64,000 bases of DNA from Caballeronia arationis (GTDB lineage: Bacteria; Pseudomonadota; Gammaproteobacteria; Burkholderiales; Burkholderiaceae): assembly GCF_001544975.2 (NCBI RefSeq), contig NZ_FCOG02000024.1:1-64000 (forward strand), read 5' to 3'. Both the position numbers and the translations under genes were made by a program. Position 1 is the first letter of the stretch. Each line of letters starts with the position of its first letter. Shown piece by piece: positions 27,986-38,053 of the stretch. Below the pieces are notes generated by a model that worked only from the letters and a program-made list of their open reading frames with translations, did no database searches and was not told where the DNA came from.

Positions 27986-30322
27986 TTACGCCTTCTCCAC
28001 TACCAGTTCACCGAACAAGCCGCCGAGCGCGGCGCCAGCCGTCGTACCCGCCGACACGCGGACCACCGTTTCCGCCAGATTCGCATCGCGAACCGCCGGC
28101 AGTACCACCGACAGGCCGCCTTGGGAGATGCGCACGGCATCGCCGTTTTTGAGGCCGAGCCGGTCGAAGAGCGACGTCGGCAGGCCGGCGACGTTCGCGT
28201 CGCGAGCCGCCGCCGTCAGATGCAGCGATTCGGCGCGGCGCGACAGCGCGTCGGCGTGATAGATCGGCACATCTGCGAGACGCTCGAACTGGCCTTGCCC
28301 TGCCGACACCGCCGTCTTGCGCTGCGGCGCGACGCTCGTCTTGTTCGACAGACGCACGCTCAGGTCGCCCGTACCGAGCGCGGCGTTGCGCACTTCTTCG
28401 GCCGTATCGAAGTCGAAACCCGGCAAACCGAGCACGCTGCCGAGCACGCGCAGCACCTTCCAGCCCGGACGCGCCTCGCCGAGCGGACGCACGACACCGT
28501 TGAACGACTGCGCAGTGCCTTCGGCATTGACGAACGTGCCGGACGTTTCCGTGAACGGCGCGATCGGCAGGAGCACGTCGGCGTATTCGGTGCCGTGCTT
28601 GAACGCCGACAACGCGACGACCATCTCCGCCTGCTTGAGCGCGGCGAGTGCCTGCGCGGGGTTCGCCGTATCGAATTCAGGTTCGACGTTGAAGAGCACG
28701 TAGCCCTTGCGCGGCTGTTCGAACACTTCGCGCGCGTTGAGACCGCCCTCACCCGGCAATGCATCGACGAGATGCGCGCCGACCGTGTTGGCCGCTTCCG
28801 TGAGGAAGCCGAGCGTGGCGCCGGTGCTGTCGGCAATCCACTGAGCCACCGCTTGAATCTGTGCGAAGTCGGGATGCTGCACGGCGCTGTTGCCGAGCAG
28901 GACAACGCGCTTTTCGCCGGCCGACAGCGATGCTGCCACGTCCTTCGCAGCCGCCGACACTTCGCGGCCCGCGAACGCTTCCGGCAACGCGACGCCGCGC
29001 GCTTCCGCGACAGCGGCCGCGATGGCTGCGAGCTGGTCGAGCCATGCCGACGGCGCGGCGACCATGCGATGCGCGGCCGGAATCAGCGAGTCGTCGTTGC
29101 TGGCGTGCAGGAACGTGAGCTTCGCGCCGCTCTTCGCGGCCTGACGCAGACGCGCGGCAAAGAGCGGATGATCGCGACGCAGGAACGAGCCGATGATGAA
29201 CGCGGTATCGATCATCGACAGATCGGCGATCTTCACGCCGAGCCACGGCGCACCGACGCCGGCCGGCGCCGAAAAGTCGCTCTGACGCAGACGGAAATCG
29301 ACGTTCGGCGAGCCGACGCCTTCAGCGAACTGCTTCAGCAGATGCAGTTCTTCGATCGAGCTATGCGGCGTCGCCAGAGCGGCGATCGCGTTCGCTCCGT
29401 GATCGGCCTTGATGCCCTTGATGCCCTTCGCTACGTATTCCAGCGCCGTCTGCCAGTCGGTTTCGATCCACTGGCCGCCCTGCTTCAACATGGGCGTGGT
29501 CAGGCGCTCGGCGCTGTTGAGCGCTTCGTACGAGAAGCGATCCTTGTCCGAAATCCAGCATTCGTTGATGGCTTCGTTTTCCATCGGGAGAACGCGCATC
29601 ACGCGGTTGTTCTTCACCTGGACGACGAGATTTGCGCCAACCGAATCGTGCGGGCTCACCGACTTGCGGCGCGACAGCTCCCACGTCCGCGCGCTGTAGC
29701 GGAACGGCTTGCTCGTCAATGCGCCGACCGGGCACAGGTCGATCATGTTGCCCGACAGTTCCGAATCCACCGTCTTGCCGACGAACGACGTGATCTCCGA
29801 ATGCTCGCCGCGGCCCAGCATACCGAGTTCCATCACGCCCGCGACTTCCTGGCCGAAGCGAACACAACGCGTGCAGTGAATGCAGCGCGTCATTTCTTCC
29901 ATTGAGATGAGCGGGCCGACGTTCTTGTGGAACACGACGCGCTTTTCTTCGTTATAGCGCGACTGCGACTTGCCGTAGCCGACGGCCAGATCCTGCAACT
30001 GGCATTCGCCGCCCTGATCGCAGATCGGGCAGTCCAGCGGGTGATTGATCAGCAGGAATTCCATCACGGACTGCTGCGCCTTCACGGCCTTGTCGGACGT
30101 CGTGCGCACGATCATGCCGGCGGAAACCGGTGTCGCACAGGCGGGCACGGCCTTCGGCATCTTTTCGACTTCGACGAGGCACATCCGGCAGTTCGCCGCG
30201 ATCGACAGCTTCTTGTGATAGCAGAAGTGAGGAATGTACGTATCGACCTTGTGCGCAGCCTGGATCACCATGCTGCCTTCAGGCACCTCTACTGTCTTGC
30301 CGTCAATTTCTAGTTCAACCAT
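27986..30322 (-). CDS. nuoG: NADH-quinone oxidoreductase subunit G
   Basis: A 778-residue subunit of the hydrophilic arm. Residues 1-80 form a [2Fe-2S] ferredoxin domain (CYHKKLSIAANCRMCLVEV), followed by the His-Cys3 cluster N3 region (HPLDCPICDQGGECQLQDLA), N4 (IHCTRCVRFGQEVAG), then a molybdopterin-oxidoreductase-like domain with no expected cofactor. It lies 33 bases after nuoF. Confidence 0.96.
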   Translation of the reverse strand: MVELEIDGKTVEVPEGSMVIQAAHKVDTYIPHFCYHKKLSIAANCRMCLVEVEKMPKAVPACATPVSAGMIVRTTSDKAVKAQQSVMEFLLINHPLDCPICDQGGECQLQDLAVGYGKSQSRYNEEKRVVFHKNVGPLISMEEMTRCIHCTRCVRFGQEVAGVMELGMLGRGEHSEITSFVGKTVDSELSGNMIDLCPVGALTSKPFRYSARTWELSRRKSVSPHDSVGANLVVQVKNNRVMRVLPMENEAINECWISDKDRFSYEALNSAERLTTPMLKQGGQWIETDWQTALEYVAKGIKGIKADHGANAIAALATPHSSIEELHLLKQFAEGVGSPNVDFRLRQSDFSAPAGVGAPWLGVKIADLSMIDTAFIIGSFLRRDHPLFAARLRQAAKSGAKLTFLHASNDDSLIPAAHRMVAAPSAWLDQLAAIAAAVAEARGVALPEAFAGREVSAAAKDVAASLSAGEKRVVLLGNSAVQHPDFAQIQAVAQWIADSTGATLGFLTEAANTVGAHLVDALPGEGGLNAREVFEQPRKGYVLFNVEPEFDTANPAQALAALKQAEMVVALSAFKHGTEYADVLLPIAPFTETSGTFVNAEGTAQSFNGVVRPLGEARPGWKVLRVLGSVLGLPGFDFDTAEEVRNAALGTGDLSVRLSNKTSVAPQRKTAVSAGQGQFERLADVPIYHADALSRRAESLHLTAAARDANVAGLPTSLFDRLGLKNGDAVRISQGGLSVVLPAVRDANLAETVVRVSAGTTAGAALGGLFGELVVEKA

Positions 30323-30355
30323 GATGGGGAATGGTCCTTAACCTTTATCGCGCCT

Positions 30356-31678
30356 TCACGCGGTAAGCGCTTCGGACGCCGCATGGTGCGCGTGTCCGCC
30401 GACGAGACAATGCTTGTGCTCGACGTGATATTCGAATTCGTTCCAGAAGTGCTTCAACATGCCGCGCACCGGCATGGCGGCTGCGTCACCGAGGGCGCAA
30501 ATCGTGCGGCCCATGATGTTTTCGGCAACCGAGTTCAGCAGATCCAGATCTTCCTTGCGGCCGAGACCGTGTTCGATACGATGCACGACACGATAGAGCC
30601 ACCCCGTACCCTCGCGGCACGGCGTGCACTGACCGCACGACTCCTCGTAATAGAAGTACGACAGGCGCAAGAGCGAACGCACCATGCAGCGCGTTTCGTT
30701 CATGACGATCACCGCGCCCGAGCCAAGCATCGAGCCGGCTTTCGCGATCGAATCGTAGTCCATGTCGGTGGCGAGCATCATGTCGCCCGGTACGACCGGC
30801 GCCGATGATCCACCCGGAATCACCGCCTTGACCGACTGCCCGCGCACGCCGCCGGCGAGTTCCATCAGAGTCGAGAACGGCGTGCCAAGCGGAATCTCGT
30901 AGTTGCCCGGACGATTCACGTCGCCAGAAACCGAGAAGATCTTCGTGCCGCCGTTGTTCGGCTTGCCCATCTCCAGATAATTCTGGGGACCCACTTCGAG
31001 CAGGAACGGAACGGCTGCGAACGTCTCGGTGTTGTTGATCGTGGTCGGCTTGCCGTACACGCCGAAGCTCGCCGGAAACGGCGGCTTGAAGCGCGGCTGA
31101 CCCTTCTTGCCTTCGAGAGATTCGAGCAGCGCGGTTTCTTCGCCGCAGATGTAGGCGCCGTAGCCGTGATGCGCGTAAAGCTCGAACGAGAAACCCGAGC
31201 CCAGGATGTTCGCGCCGAGATACCCGGCCGCGCGCGCTTCTTCGAGCGCCGCTTCGAACACCTTGTAGACTTCCCAGATTTCGCCGTGGATGTAGTTGTA
31301 GCCAACGGAGATGCCCATCGCATATGCGCCGATGGCCATGCCTTCGATCAGCGAATGCGGGTTCCAGCGCAGGATGTCGCGGTCCTTGAACGTACCCGGC
31401 TCGCCCTCGTCCGAATTGCAGACGAGATACTTCTGCCCCGGAAACTGGCGCGGCATGAAGCTCCACTTGAGGCCGGTCGGGAAGCCCGCGCCGCCGCGGC
31501 CGCGCAGACCCGACGCCTTCACATCGGCGATCACCTGCTCGGGCGGAATTTTTTCTTCGAGGATGCGGCGCAACTGCTTGTAGCCGCCGCGCGCGACGTA
31601 GTCTTCGACATGCCAGTTCTCGCCGTTCAGGCCGGCCAGAATCAGCGGTTTGATGTGACGATCGTGGAGAGACGTCAT
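30356..31678 (-). CDS. nuoF: NADH-quinone oxidoreductase subunit F
   Basis: A 440-residue subunit that binds NADH and FMN. The NADH/FMN region is [19 protein letters not shown] and [19 protein letters not shown]. The [4Fe-4S] cluster N3 ligands are in [16 protein letters not shown] plus a later Cys in [16 protein letters not shown] 31678 overlaps the nuoE stop (ATGA); the longer frame upstream is only nuoE in another frame. Confidence 0.97.
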   Translation of the reverse strand: MTSLHDRHIKPLILAGLNGENWHVEDYVARGGYKQLRRILEEKIPPEQVIADVKASGLRGRGGAGFPTGLKWSFMPRQFPGQKYLVCNSDEGEPGTFKDRDILRWNPHSLIEGMAIGAYAMGISVGYNYIHGEIWEVYKVFEAALEEARAAGYLGANILGSGFSFELYAHHGYGAYICGEETALLESLEGKKGQPRFKPPFPASFGVYGKPTTINNTETFAAVPFLLEVGPQNYLEMGKPNNGGTKIFSVSGDVNRPGNYEIPLGTPFSTLMELAGGVRGQSVKAVIPGGSSAPVVPGDMMLATDMDYDSIAKAGSMLGSGAVIVMNETRCMVRSLLRLSYFYYEESCGQCTPCREGTGWLYRVVHRIEHGLGRKEDLDLLNSVAENIMGRTICALGDAAAMPVRGMLKHFWNEFEYHVEHKHCLVGGHAHHAASEALTA

Positions 31679-32160
31679 TTCGAAAGTTCCTCGATCAACT
31701 GGTCGATCTTCTCGCGGCTCATGAAGCTGCACATGCGATGGTTGTTCACCAGCAGCACCGGCGCATCGCCGCACGAACCGAAGCACTCGCCTTCTTTCAG
31801 CGTGAACTTGCCGTCAGGCGTGGTTTCGCCGAAGTCGATGCCGAGCTTCTGCTTCAGATACTCGGCGGCGCTGTCGGAACCGCCGTCCGGACCGAGCTGG
31901 CACGGCAGGTTCGTGCAGAGCGTGATCTTGTGCTTGCCGACGGGCGAGGTCTCGTACATCGTGTAGAACGTCGCGACTTCCTGCACGGCGACCGCCGGCA
32001 TGCCGAGATAGTCGGCGACGAACTGCATCAGTTCGGGCGACAGCCAGCCGTGCTCTTCCTGAGCGGTAGCCAGCGCCGACATCACGGCGGACTGCTTCTG
32101 CTCCGCAGGATATTTGGCGATCGCACGATCGATTTCTTTCAGGCCTTCAGCTGAGATCAT
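31675..32160 (-). CDS. nuoE: NADH-quinone oxidoreductase subunit E
   Basis: A 161-residue thioredoxin-like subunit with the [2Fe-2S] cluster N1a; ligands are CTNLPC and CFGSC. It docks on NuoF. ATG 32160 ([11 protein letters not shown]) is preferred over an in-frame TTG at 32181 because it matches the usual family start. Unlike its neighbours it is 148 bases from the upstream gene nuoD, and that gap contains a strong hairpin. Confidence 0.96.
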   Translation of the reverse strand: MISAEGLKEIDRAIAKYPAEQKQSAVMSALATAQEEHGWLSPELMQFVADYLGMPAVAVQEVATFYTMYETSPVGKHKITLCTNLPCQLGPDGGSDSAAEYLKQKLGIDFGETTPDGKFTLKEGECFGSCGDAPVLLVNNHRMCSFMSREKIDQLIEELSK

Positions 32161-32253
32161 TTTCAGACACGACTCTTTCAATTCCTACCGAACGGAAACC
32201 TGCCGCGCCCTTCTTGTTGCGGCAGACCTGGCGTCCTGCTGTTGCTTGTTCGC

Positions 32254-32293
32254 CTGGCACGCGCGGCGTTGGTATCAGCGCGCGTCTTGCCAG
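32254..32293 (-). promoter_or_regulatory. Hairpin in the nuoD-nuoE gap
   Basis: In the 148-base gap the arms CTGGCA + CGCGCG pair with CGCGCG + TGCCAG; a three-base bulge lies on one side and the loop has 13 bases. No T-run follows in the minus direction. Possible roles are mRNA processing or setting subunit ratios; there is no sign of a second promoter that I trust. Confidence 0.55.
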
Positions 32294-32308
32294 ACGACCG
32301 AATGTGGA

Positions 32309-33562
32309 TCAGCGATCGATCTCGCCGAACACGATGTCCTGCGTACCGATGATCGTCACTGCGTCGGCGATCATGTGGCCACGCGCCATTTCGTCGAGCG
32401 AAGCAAGGTGCGCGTAACCGGGAGCACGAATCTTCAGGCGATAAGGCTTGTTCGCCCCGTCCGACACGAGATAGATGCCGAACTCGCCCTTCGGATGCTC
32501 GACGGCGGCGTACGTTTCGCCTTCGGGCACGTGGAAGCCTTCCGTGAAGAGCTTGAAATGGTGAATCAGCTCTTCCATGTTGGTCTTCATGCCGACCCGC
32601 GACGGCGGCGCGACCTTGTGATTGTCGATCATCACGGGGCCGGGATTCTTGCGCAGCCACTCAATACACTGTTTGGCGATCCGCGTGGATTGACGCATTT
32701 CCTCGACACGCACGAGATAGCGGTCATAGCAATCGCCATTCACGCCGACCGGAATATCGAAATCCATCTGGTCATACACTTCGTACGGCTGCTTCTTGCG
32801 CAAATCCCACTCGATACCCGAGCCGCGCAGCATTGCGCCCGTCATGCCGAGCTGCATCGCGCGCTCCGGGCTGACCACGCCGATGCCCACGAGCCGTTGT
32901 TTCCAGATGCGATTGTCGGTAAGAAGCGTTTCGTATTCGTCGACGCAACCCGGGAAGCGCGCAAAGAAGTCGTCGAGGAAGTCGAGGAGCGAACCCTGGC
33001 GGGTTTCGTTCATCTTCGACAGCGCCTTCGCATTGCGGATTTTCGACGCCTTGTATTGCGGCATTGCGTCAGGCAGATCGCGATAGACGCCGCCCGGCCG
33101 ATAGTACGCCGCGTGCATCCGCGCGCCGGACACTGCTTCGTACACGTCCATCAGGTCTTCGCGCTCGCGGAACGCGTACAGAAACACCGCCATCGCGCCG
33201 ACGTCGAGTGCGTGCGAGCCGATCCACATCAGGTGGTTCAGCACGCGCGTGACTTCGTCGAACAGCACGCGGATGTATTTCGCGCGCACCGGCACGTCGA
33301 TGCCGAGCAGCTTTTCGATTGCCAGCACATAGCCGTGCTCGTTCACCATCATTGACACGTAGTCGAGACGGTCCATGTAGGGCACGGACTGGATGAATGT
33401 CTTCGTTTCGGCGAGTTTTTCGGTCGCGCGATGCAACAGGCCGATGTGCGGATCGGCGCGCTGGATCACTTCGCCGTCGAGCTCGAGCACGAGGCGCAGC
33501 ACGCCGTGCGCTGCCGGGTGCTGCGGGCCAAAATTGAGCGTGTAGTTCTTGATCTCTGCCAT
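32309..33562 (-). CDS. nuoD: NADH-quinone oxidoreductase subunit D
   Basis: A 417-residue subunit of the quinone-binding module, related to NiFe-hydrogenase large subunits. It starts [20 protein letters not shown], whose His lies at the quinone headgroup, and ends with the conserved DIVFGEIDR. It is separate from nuoC here, unlike the fused NuoCD of E. coli. It lies 9 bases after nuoC. Confidence 0.97.
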   Translation of the reverse strand: MAEIKNYTLNFGPQHPAAHGVLRLVLELDGEVIQRADPHIGLLHRATEKLAETKTFIQSVPYMDRLDYVSMMVNEHGYVLAIEKLLGIDVPVRAKYIRVLFDEVTRVLNHLMWIGSHALDVGAMAVFLYAFREREDLMDVYEAVSGARMHAAYYRPGGVYRDLPDAMPQYKASKIRNAKALSKMNETRQGSLLDFLDDFFARFPGCVDEYETLLTDNRIWKQRLVGIGVVSPERAMQLGMTGAMLRGSGIEWDLRKKQPYEVYDQMDFDIPVGVNGDCYDRYLVRVEEMRQSTRIAKQCIEWLRKNPGPVMIDNHKVAPPSRVGMKTNMEELIHHFKLFTEGFHVPEGETYAAVEHPKGEFGIYLVSDGANKPYRLKIRAPGYAHLASLDEMARGHMIADAVTIIGTQDIVFGEIDR

Positions 33563-33571
33563 GGCGTTCTC

Positions 33572-34174
33572 TTAGTGTTTCAGACCGCCATAGCGATCTT
33601 CGCGAATCACGCGCGGCGTGATTTCGCGCGGTTCGATCGTCACTGGCTGGTAGACCACGCGCTTCTCTTCCGGGTCGTAGCGCATCTCGACATAGCCCGA
33701 CACCGGGAAGTCCTTGCGGAACGGGTGACCGATAAAACCATAGTCGGTAAGAATGCGGCGCAGGTCGGGGTGGCCTTCGAACACGATGCCATACAGGTCG
33801 AACGCCTCGCGCTCGTACCAGTTCGCCGACGACCACACGTCGACGACCGACGGCACGATCGGCACTTCGTCGTCCGGCGCGAACACGCGCACGCGCACGC
33901 GCCAGTTGTTCGAGATCGAGAGAAGATGGAGCACGGCGGCGAAACGCGGGCCTTCGTAGGCGCCTTCACCGTAAGTCGAGTAATCGACGCCGCACAGGTC
34001 GACCATTTGTTCGAAGCCGAGCTTGCGATCGTCGCGCAACTGCAGCGCCACTTCCGCATAGTTGCTCGCCTTGACGACGATCGTCAGTTGCCCAAGCGCC
34101 TCGGTGATGCTCTGGAGACGGTCGCCAAACGCCGCCTCGAGGTTCGCTTTTAGGGTCTCGAGTTTGCTTGCCAT
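33572..34174 (-). CDS. nuoC: NADH-quinone oxidoreductase subunit C
   Basis: A 200-residue 30-kDa-type subunit. The signature is [20 protein letters not shown] with [19 protein letters not shown]. It is a structural part of the hydrophilic arm with no cofactor. It lies 19 bases after nuoB. Confidence 0.97.
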   Translation of the reverse strand: MASKLETLKANLEAAFGDRLQSITEALGQLTIVVKASNYAEVALQLRDDRKLGFEQMVDLCGVDYSTYGEGAYEGPRFAAVLHLLSISNNWRVRVRVFAPDDEVPIVPSVVDVWSSANWYEREAFDLYGIVFEGHPDLRRILTDYGFIGHPFRKDFPVSGYVEMRYDPEEKRVVYQPVTIEPREITPRVIREDRYGGLKH

Positions 34175-34193
34175 AGTTGGGGAGGCTCAGGCC

Positions 34194-34673
34194 TTATTGA
34201 CGGGCGATGGTGTTCGTGCGGCGAATCTTCGCTTGCAGCTGAATCACGCCGTACACCAGCGCTTCCGCCGTCGGCGGACAGCCCGGCACGTAGACGTCGA
34301 CCGGAACAATCCGGTCGCAGCCGCGCACGACCGAATACGAATAGTGATAGTAGCCGCCGCCGTTCGCGCACGAACCCATCGAGATGACCCAGCGCGGCTC
34401 GGCCATCTGGTCGTAGACCTTGCGCAGCGCGGGCGCCATCTTGTTGCACAGCGTGCCAGCAACGATCATCACATCCGACTGGCGCGGGCTCGGACGAAAC
34501 ACTACGCCGAAACGGTCGAGGTCGTAGCGGGCAGCGCCCGCATGCATCATTTCGACCGCGCAGCACGCGAGACCAAACGTCATCGGCCAAAGGGAGCCGG
34601 TGCGCGTCCAGTTGATCAGCTTGTCAGCCGTGGTGGTGACAAACCCTTCCTTCAAGACCCCTTCGATACTCAT
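34194..34673 (-). CDS. nuoB: NADH-quinone oxidoreductase subunit B
   Basis: A 159-residue subunit carrying cluster N2, the last electron carrier before quinone. Ligands are the tandem Cys in [10 protein letters not shown], the Cys in [11 protein letters not shown] and that in [14 protein letters not shown] 34673 ([10 protein letters not shown]) gives the normal length; the longer frame has no support. Confidence 0.97.
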
Positions 34674-34734
34674 TTGCTTTCCACTCCAGATGAGCAGCCA
34701 GCCAAAGCTGCCCATGAATCCGGTGATTTAACTG

Positions 34735-35094
34735 TCATTCCCAGTCGAGACCGCCCTTTCTCCAGATGTAGGCGAAGCCGAGCAAAAATTCGAGCAGAAA
34801 AATCATCATGGCCATGAAACCTGGCCATCCGATATCGCGCAGGGCGACGCCCCACGGGAACAGGAAAGCGGTTTCAAGGTCGAAAATAATGAACAGAATA
34901 GCCACGAGATAGTAACGCACATCAAATTTCATACGCGCGTCTTCGAAAGCTTCGAAGCCACATTCGTACGGTGCGTTCTTTTCGGTGTCAGGCTTGTTGG
35001 GACCGAGGATCTTGCCGATGCTGACCAACGCTATGCCTAAACCAGTGCCCACCAGGAGGAACAACAAGACGGGGTAATAGGGTGCGAGGTTCAA
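34735..35094 (-). CDS. nuoA: NADH-quinone oxidoreductase subunit A, TTG start
   Basis: A 119-residue subunit with three membrane helices and the [20 protein letters not shown] loop whose Cys lies near the quinone site. No ATG is available at the N-terminus. The TTG at 35094 is chosen because GAGGA lies 5-9 bases upstream and the resulting length equals the family norm; a second TTG at 35106 would overlap that ribosome site. It is the first gene of the nuo operon, downstream of tRNA-Leu and secG. Confidence 0.94.
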   Translation of the reverse strand: MNLAPYYPVLLFLLVGTGLGIALVSIGKILGPNKPDTEKNAPYECGFEAFEDARMKFDVRYYLVAILFIIFDLETAFLFPWGVALRDIGWPGFMAMMIFLLEFLLGFAYIWRKGGLDWE

Positions 35095-35223
35095 GGCTAT
35101 CCTCAAATCGGTTGGGTCAGTTGATTGATACGGGTGCTTCAGCCGGGACAGACCACCCGGTCGAGAATTTCACTTCGGATCGCTCACGAACACAATCAGA
35201 TCGTAAGCGTACTCCAGAAGTGA

Positions 35224-35259
35224 CAATGCCAGCCGAAGCGATGCATGCGGCTGGCATTG
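35224..35259 (-). promoter_or_regulatory. 12-bp perfect hairpin between tRNA-Leu and nuoA
   Basis: Arms CAATGCCAGCCG and CGGCTGGCATTG pair perfectly around a 12-base loop, starting nine bases beyond the tRNA CCA end. There is no T-run on either strand. It may be an RNase processing site separating tRNA-Leu from nuo mRNA, or a partial attenuator (inference). Confidence 0.6.
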
Positions 35260-35267
35260 GATAACTT

Positions 35268-35352
35268 TGGTGCCGACGGCGAGACTCGAACTCGCACAGC
35301 TTTCGCCACTACCCCCTCAAGATAGCGTGTCTACCAATTTCACCACGTCGGC
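35268..35352 (-). tRNA. tRNA-Leu (anticodon GAG)
   Basis: An 85-nt tRNA with acceptor GCCGACG / CGTCGGC, D-arm GTGAAATTGGTAGACAC, anticodon stem CTATC / GGTAG with loop TTGAGGG, a class II variable arm, T-arm GCGAGTTCGAGTCTCGC, and encoded CCA (35268-35270). The anticodon GAG is at 35316-35318 and reads CUC and CUU. It lies between secG and nuoA, probably in the same transcript. Confidence 0.97.
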
Positions 35353-35478
35353 ACTGTCCTGCAATCCGGGAAAACAACCTCTAATTGCCGCGAATCGCTT
35401 CAAGACTTGAATTATAACTTGGTGCTACGGATTGTTCAACGCACAAAAAGCGAATTTCGCGAAAAATTTATTCTGGCC

Positions 35479-35844
35479 TTATTTCGGCACGTCCGCGCCC
35501 GGCGCCGACGAAGCAACAGGCGCCGATGCCGGTGCCGAAGCCGCAACGGAAGCAGAAGCGGGCGCAGTCGCCGCACCGCCCAAGACGCCTGCCGAAGCTT
35601 GCGGCTTGTAGCTGCCGAGGTAAGTCAGTGCCAGCGTCGAGATGAAAAACACGGCCGCGAGGACGGCTGTCGTGCGCGACAGAAAATTCGCCGAACCGGT
35701 TGCGCCGAACAGGCTGCCCGATGCACCGCTACCGAAAGCGGCGCCCATGTCCGCGCCCTTGCCATGCTGCAACAACACGAGGCCGATCACGCCCAACGCC
35801 GACAACAACTGGACGACGATGATCAAAGTCTTCAAATACAGCAT
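35479..35844 (-). CDS. secG: Preprotein translocase subunit SecG
   Basis: A 121-residue inner membrane protein with two helices (LIIVVQLLSALGVIGLVLLQ and LAAVFFISTLALTYLG) joined by the conserved loop GKGADMGAAFGSGASGSLFG. It is an accessory part of the SecYEG protein export channel. The tail after residue 85 is Ala/Ser/Pro-rich, typical for Burkholderia. ATG 35844 is chosen; a GTG two codons upstream is an alternative. Lies 77 bases after tpiA. Confidence 0.95.
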   Translation of the reverse strand: MLYLKTLIIVVQLLSALGVIGLVLLQHGKGADMGAAFGSGASGSLFGATGSANFLSRTTAVLAAVFFISTLALTYLGSYKPQASAGVLGGAATAPASASVAASAPASAPVASSAPGADVPK

Positions 35845-35921
35845 TTCCACTCACCTGGATCTTTAATGTTGACGCGACACCGATGCGTCGCGCTTCCTGC
35901 ATTCCCGCGTCTTGCGCCGGC

Positions 35922-36695
35922 TCAGTTGGACACATCCTGTGCCGCCTGGCAGATCGCCAGAAAATCTTTCGATTTCAACGACGCGCCGCCAATCAGCCCG
36001 CCGTCGATATCCTGCTGTGCGAACAATTCCTGAGCATTGTCCGGCTTCACGCTGCCGCCGTAGAGCAACGGGACGCCAACTGCCGAAACGCTCTTCTCCG
36101 CGAGCTTCGCGCGAATGAACGCGTGCACGGCCTGAGCTTCGTCGGCGCTTGCGCTCTTGCCCGTGCCGATCGCCCAAACCGGCTCGTAGGCGACCACGAT
36201 CTTCGCCGCCTGCTCGTCGGACAGCACGAGAAGAACCGCTTCGAGTTGCGTGCCGACGATCTGCTCCGTCACGCCGGTTTCACGCTGCTCAAGCGTCTCG
36301 CCGACGCATACGATCGGCGTAAGTCCTGCTTCGAGCGCACGCTGCGCCTTCACGGCGACGAGATCCGAACTTTCGCGATGATACGCGCGACGCTCCGAAT
36401 GACCGACGATCGCGTAACTCGCACCGAAGTCGGAAGCCATTTCCGCGGAGACCTCGCCGGTGTACGCGCCCGTCGCATAAGCCGACACGTCCTGCACACC
36501 CCACGCGACGACCGATCCGCTCAGCAATGCCTGCGACTGCGGCAAATACGGACACGGCACGCAAACTCCGACTCGCACGCCCTTCTGCAAAGCCGACGCA
36601 CCGGATGCTACTTCGGTCAGCAGCGCGCCGTTCTGCGCGAGCCGGCCGTGCATTTTCCAGTTCCCGACTACCAGTTTCGCTCGTTGTTTCGACAT
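35922..36695 (-). CDS. tpiA: Triose-phosphate isomerase
   Basis: A 257-residue TIM-barrel enzyme that interconverts glyceraldehyde 3-phosphate and dihydroxyacetone phosphate. Visible motifs are VGNWKMHG (Lys near residue 13), YAIVGHSERRAYH with the electrophilic His, VAYEPVWAIGTGKSA with the catalytic Glu and flexible loop, and LYGGSVKPDN. ATG 36695 is the family start. It is followed by secG. Confidence 0.97.
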   Translation of the reverse strand: MSKQRAKLVVGNWKMHGRLAQNGALLTEVASGASALQKGVRVGVCVPCPYLPQSQALLSGSVVAWGVQDVSAYATGAYTGEVSAEMASDFGASYAIVGHSERRAYHRESSDLVAVKAQRALEAGLTPIVCVGETLEQRETGVTEQIVGTQLEAVLLVLSDEQAAKIVVAYEPVWAIGTGKSASADEAQAVHAFIRAKLAEKSVSAVGVPLLYGGSVKPDNAQELFAQQDIDGGLIGGASLKSKDFLAICQAAQDVSN

Positions 36696-36867
36696 AAGTC
36701 TCGCCGCTCGGCAGCGTCGCCGCTGCGTTCTTGGTATGGTTTTCGGTGTGCGCGCCAGTCCGACGAGGAAGGCGCGCCGCGCAAATCGCCTGCAGAACAT
36801 GCGATTTTACTGTGTCGCGGCGAACCCGGTCAAACCGGCACGATTTTCGCCGGCTGTTCGCTGGCGC

Positions 36868-37893
36868 TTACGCGCTTTGACTCCAGTCGAGCACGATCTT
36901 GCCCACGTGCGTGCTGCCTTCCATCAACTCATGCGCCGCCGCGGCCTGATCGGCGGGAAAAACCTGATGGATGACCGGCTTGATGCGCCCCGCCTCGATT
37001 TCCGGCCAGACGCGCTCCTTCAGTTGCGCCGCGATCTTTCCCTTGAACGCGACCGGGCGCGGACGCAGCGTAGAACCGGTGATCACCAGACGCCGGCGCA
37101 GGACGTCATTCAGATTGATCTCGGCCTTCGCGCCGCCGAGCAGCGCTATCACGCAGACGCGTCCGCCATCGGCGAGCGCCTTCAGCTCGCGCGGCAGATA
37201 GTCGCCCGCGACCATGTCGAGAATCACGTCGACACCGCGATCGTTCGTCAGCGACTTCACCACTTCGACGAAATCTTCGGTCTTGTAGTTGATCGCACGC
37301 TCGGCGCCGAGCGCCTCGCATGCGCGGCACTTCTCGCCGGTGCCCGCCGTCACGAACACGCGATGACCGAGCGCCTTCGCGATCTGGATTGCCGTCACGC
37401 CGATCCCGCTCGATCCGCCCTGGATCAGGAGCGTCTCTTCCGCGCCGTTTTCGCCCGTGCCGAGATGCGCGCGCTCGAAGACATTGCTCCAGACGGTGAA
37501 GAAGGTTTCCGGCAGCGAAGCCGCTTCGATATCGGAAAGACCTTTCGGCGCCGGCAGGCATTGCTCGGTCGGCGCAACCGCGTATTCCGCATAGCCCCCG
37601 CCCGCGAGCAGCGCGCACACGCGATCGCCCTTCTTCAGGCCGAACGGATTGTGCTTCGGATCGAACGCGTCCTCGCCTGCATCGACGATTTCGCCCGCCA
37701 CTTCCAGCCCCGGCAGATCCGAAGCGCCCGGCGGCGGCGCGTAGCCGCCCTTGCGCTGAAATACATCCGGGCGGTTCACGCCGGAGGCCGCGACCTTGAT
37801 CAGCACCTCGCCCGACTTCGGCGCCGGCATCGGGCGCTCGCCCAGTTTCAATACTTCGGGTGCGCCAAATTCAGTGATTTCGATCGCCTTCAT
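36868..37893 (-). CDS. NAD(P)H:quinone oxidoreductase, zeta-crystallin family
   Basis: A 341-residue zinc-free medium-chain dehydrogenase/reductase. The GroES-like domain (1-130) opens MKAIEITEFGAPEVLKL. The Rossmann domain has LIQGGSSGIGVTAIQIAKAL. The catalytic zinc Cys/His set is absent, as usual for quinone oxidoreductases using NADPH. It lies between tpiA and pnp but has its own upstream region after the pnp terminator. Confidence 0.93.
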   Translation of the reverse strand: MKAIEITEFGAPEVLKLGERPMPAPKSGEVLIKVAASGVNRPDVFQRKGGYAPPPGASDLPGLEVAGEIVDAGEDAFDPKHNPFGLKKGDRVCALLAGGGYAEYAVAPTEQCLPAPKGLSDIEAASLPETFFTVWSNVFERAHLGTGENGAEETLLIQGGSSGIGVTAIQIAKALGHRVFVTAGTGEKCRACEALGAERAINYKTEDFVEVVKSLTNDRGVDVILDMVAGDYLPRELKALADGGRVCVIALLGGAKAEINLNDVLRRRLVITGSTLRPRPVAFKGKIAAQLKERVWPEIEAGRIKPVIHQVFPADQAAAAHELMEGSTHVGKIVLDWSQSA

Positions 37894-38001
37894 CTGCTTC
37901 CCCTGAGGTCGGATTCGTCGGTGGTTTCTTAACCGGATGGAACTGCGGACTCAAGCCAAGCTTAATCCACACTGCCATCGAGTCACGCAAAAAAACGAGG
38001 C

Positions 38002-38037
38002 AAAAAAACGGCCGGTTCGCGAAAACGCGACCGGCCG
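38002..38037 (-). terminator. Terminator of pnp
   Basis: On the minus strand the stem CGGCCGG-CGCG / CGCG-CCGGCCG (one bulged base) with loop TTTT is followed by seven T. It starts 17 bases after the pnp stop. Confidence 0.93.
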
Positions 38038-38053
38038 TCGAGACATTACCGCA

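Noticed and set aside
35224..35259. Rho-independent terminator after tRNA-Leu
   Set aside because: The stem is strong but no T-run follows in either direction.
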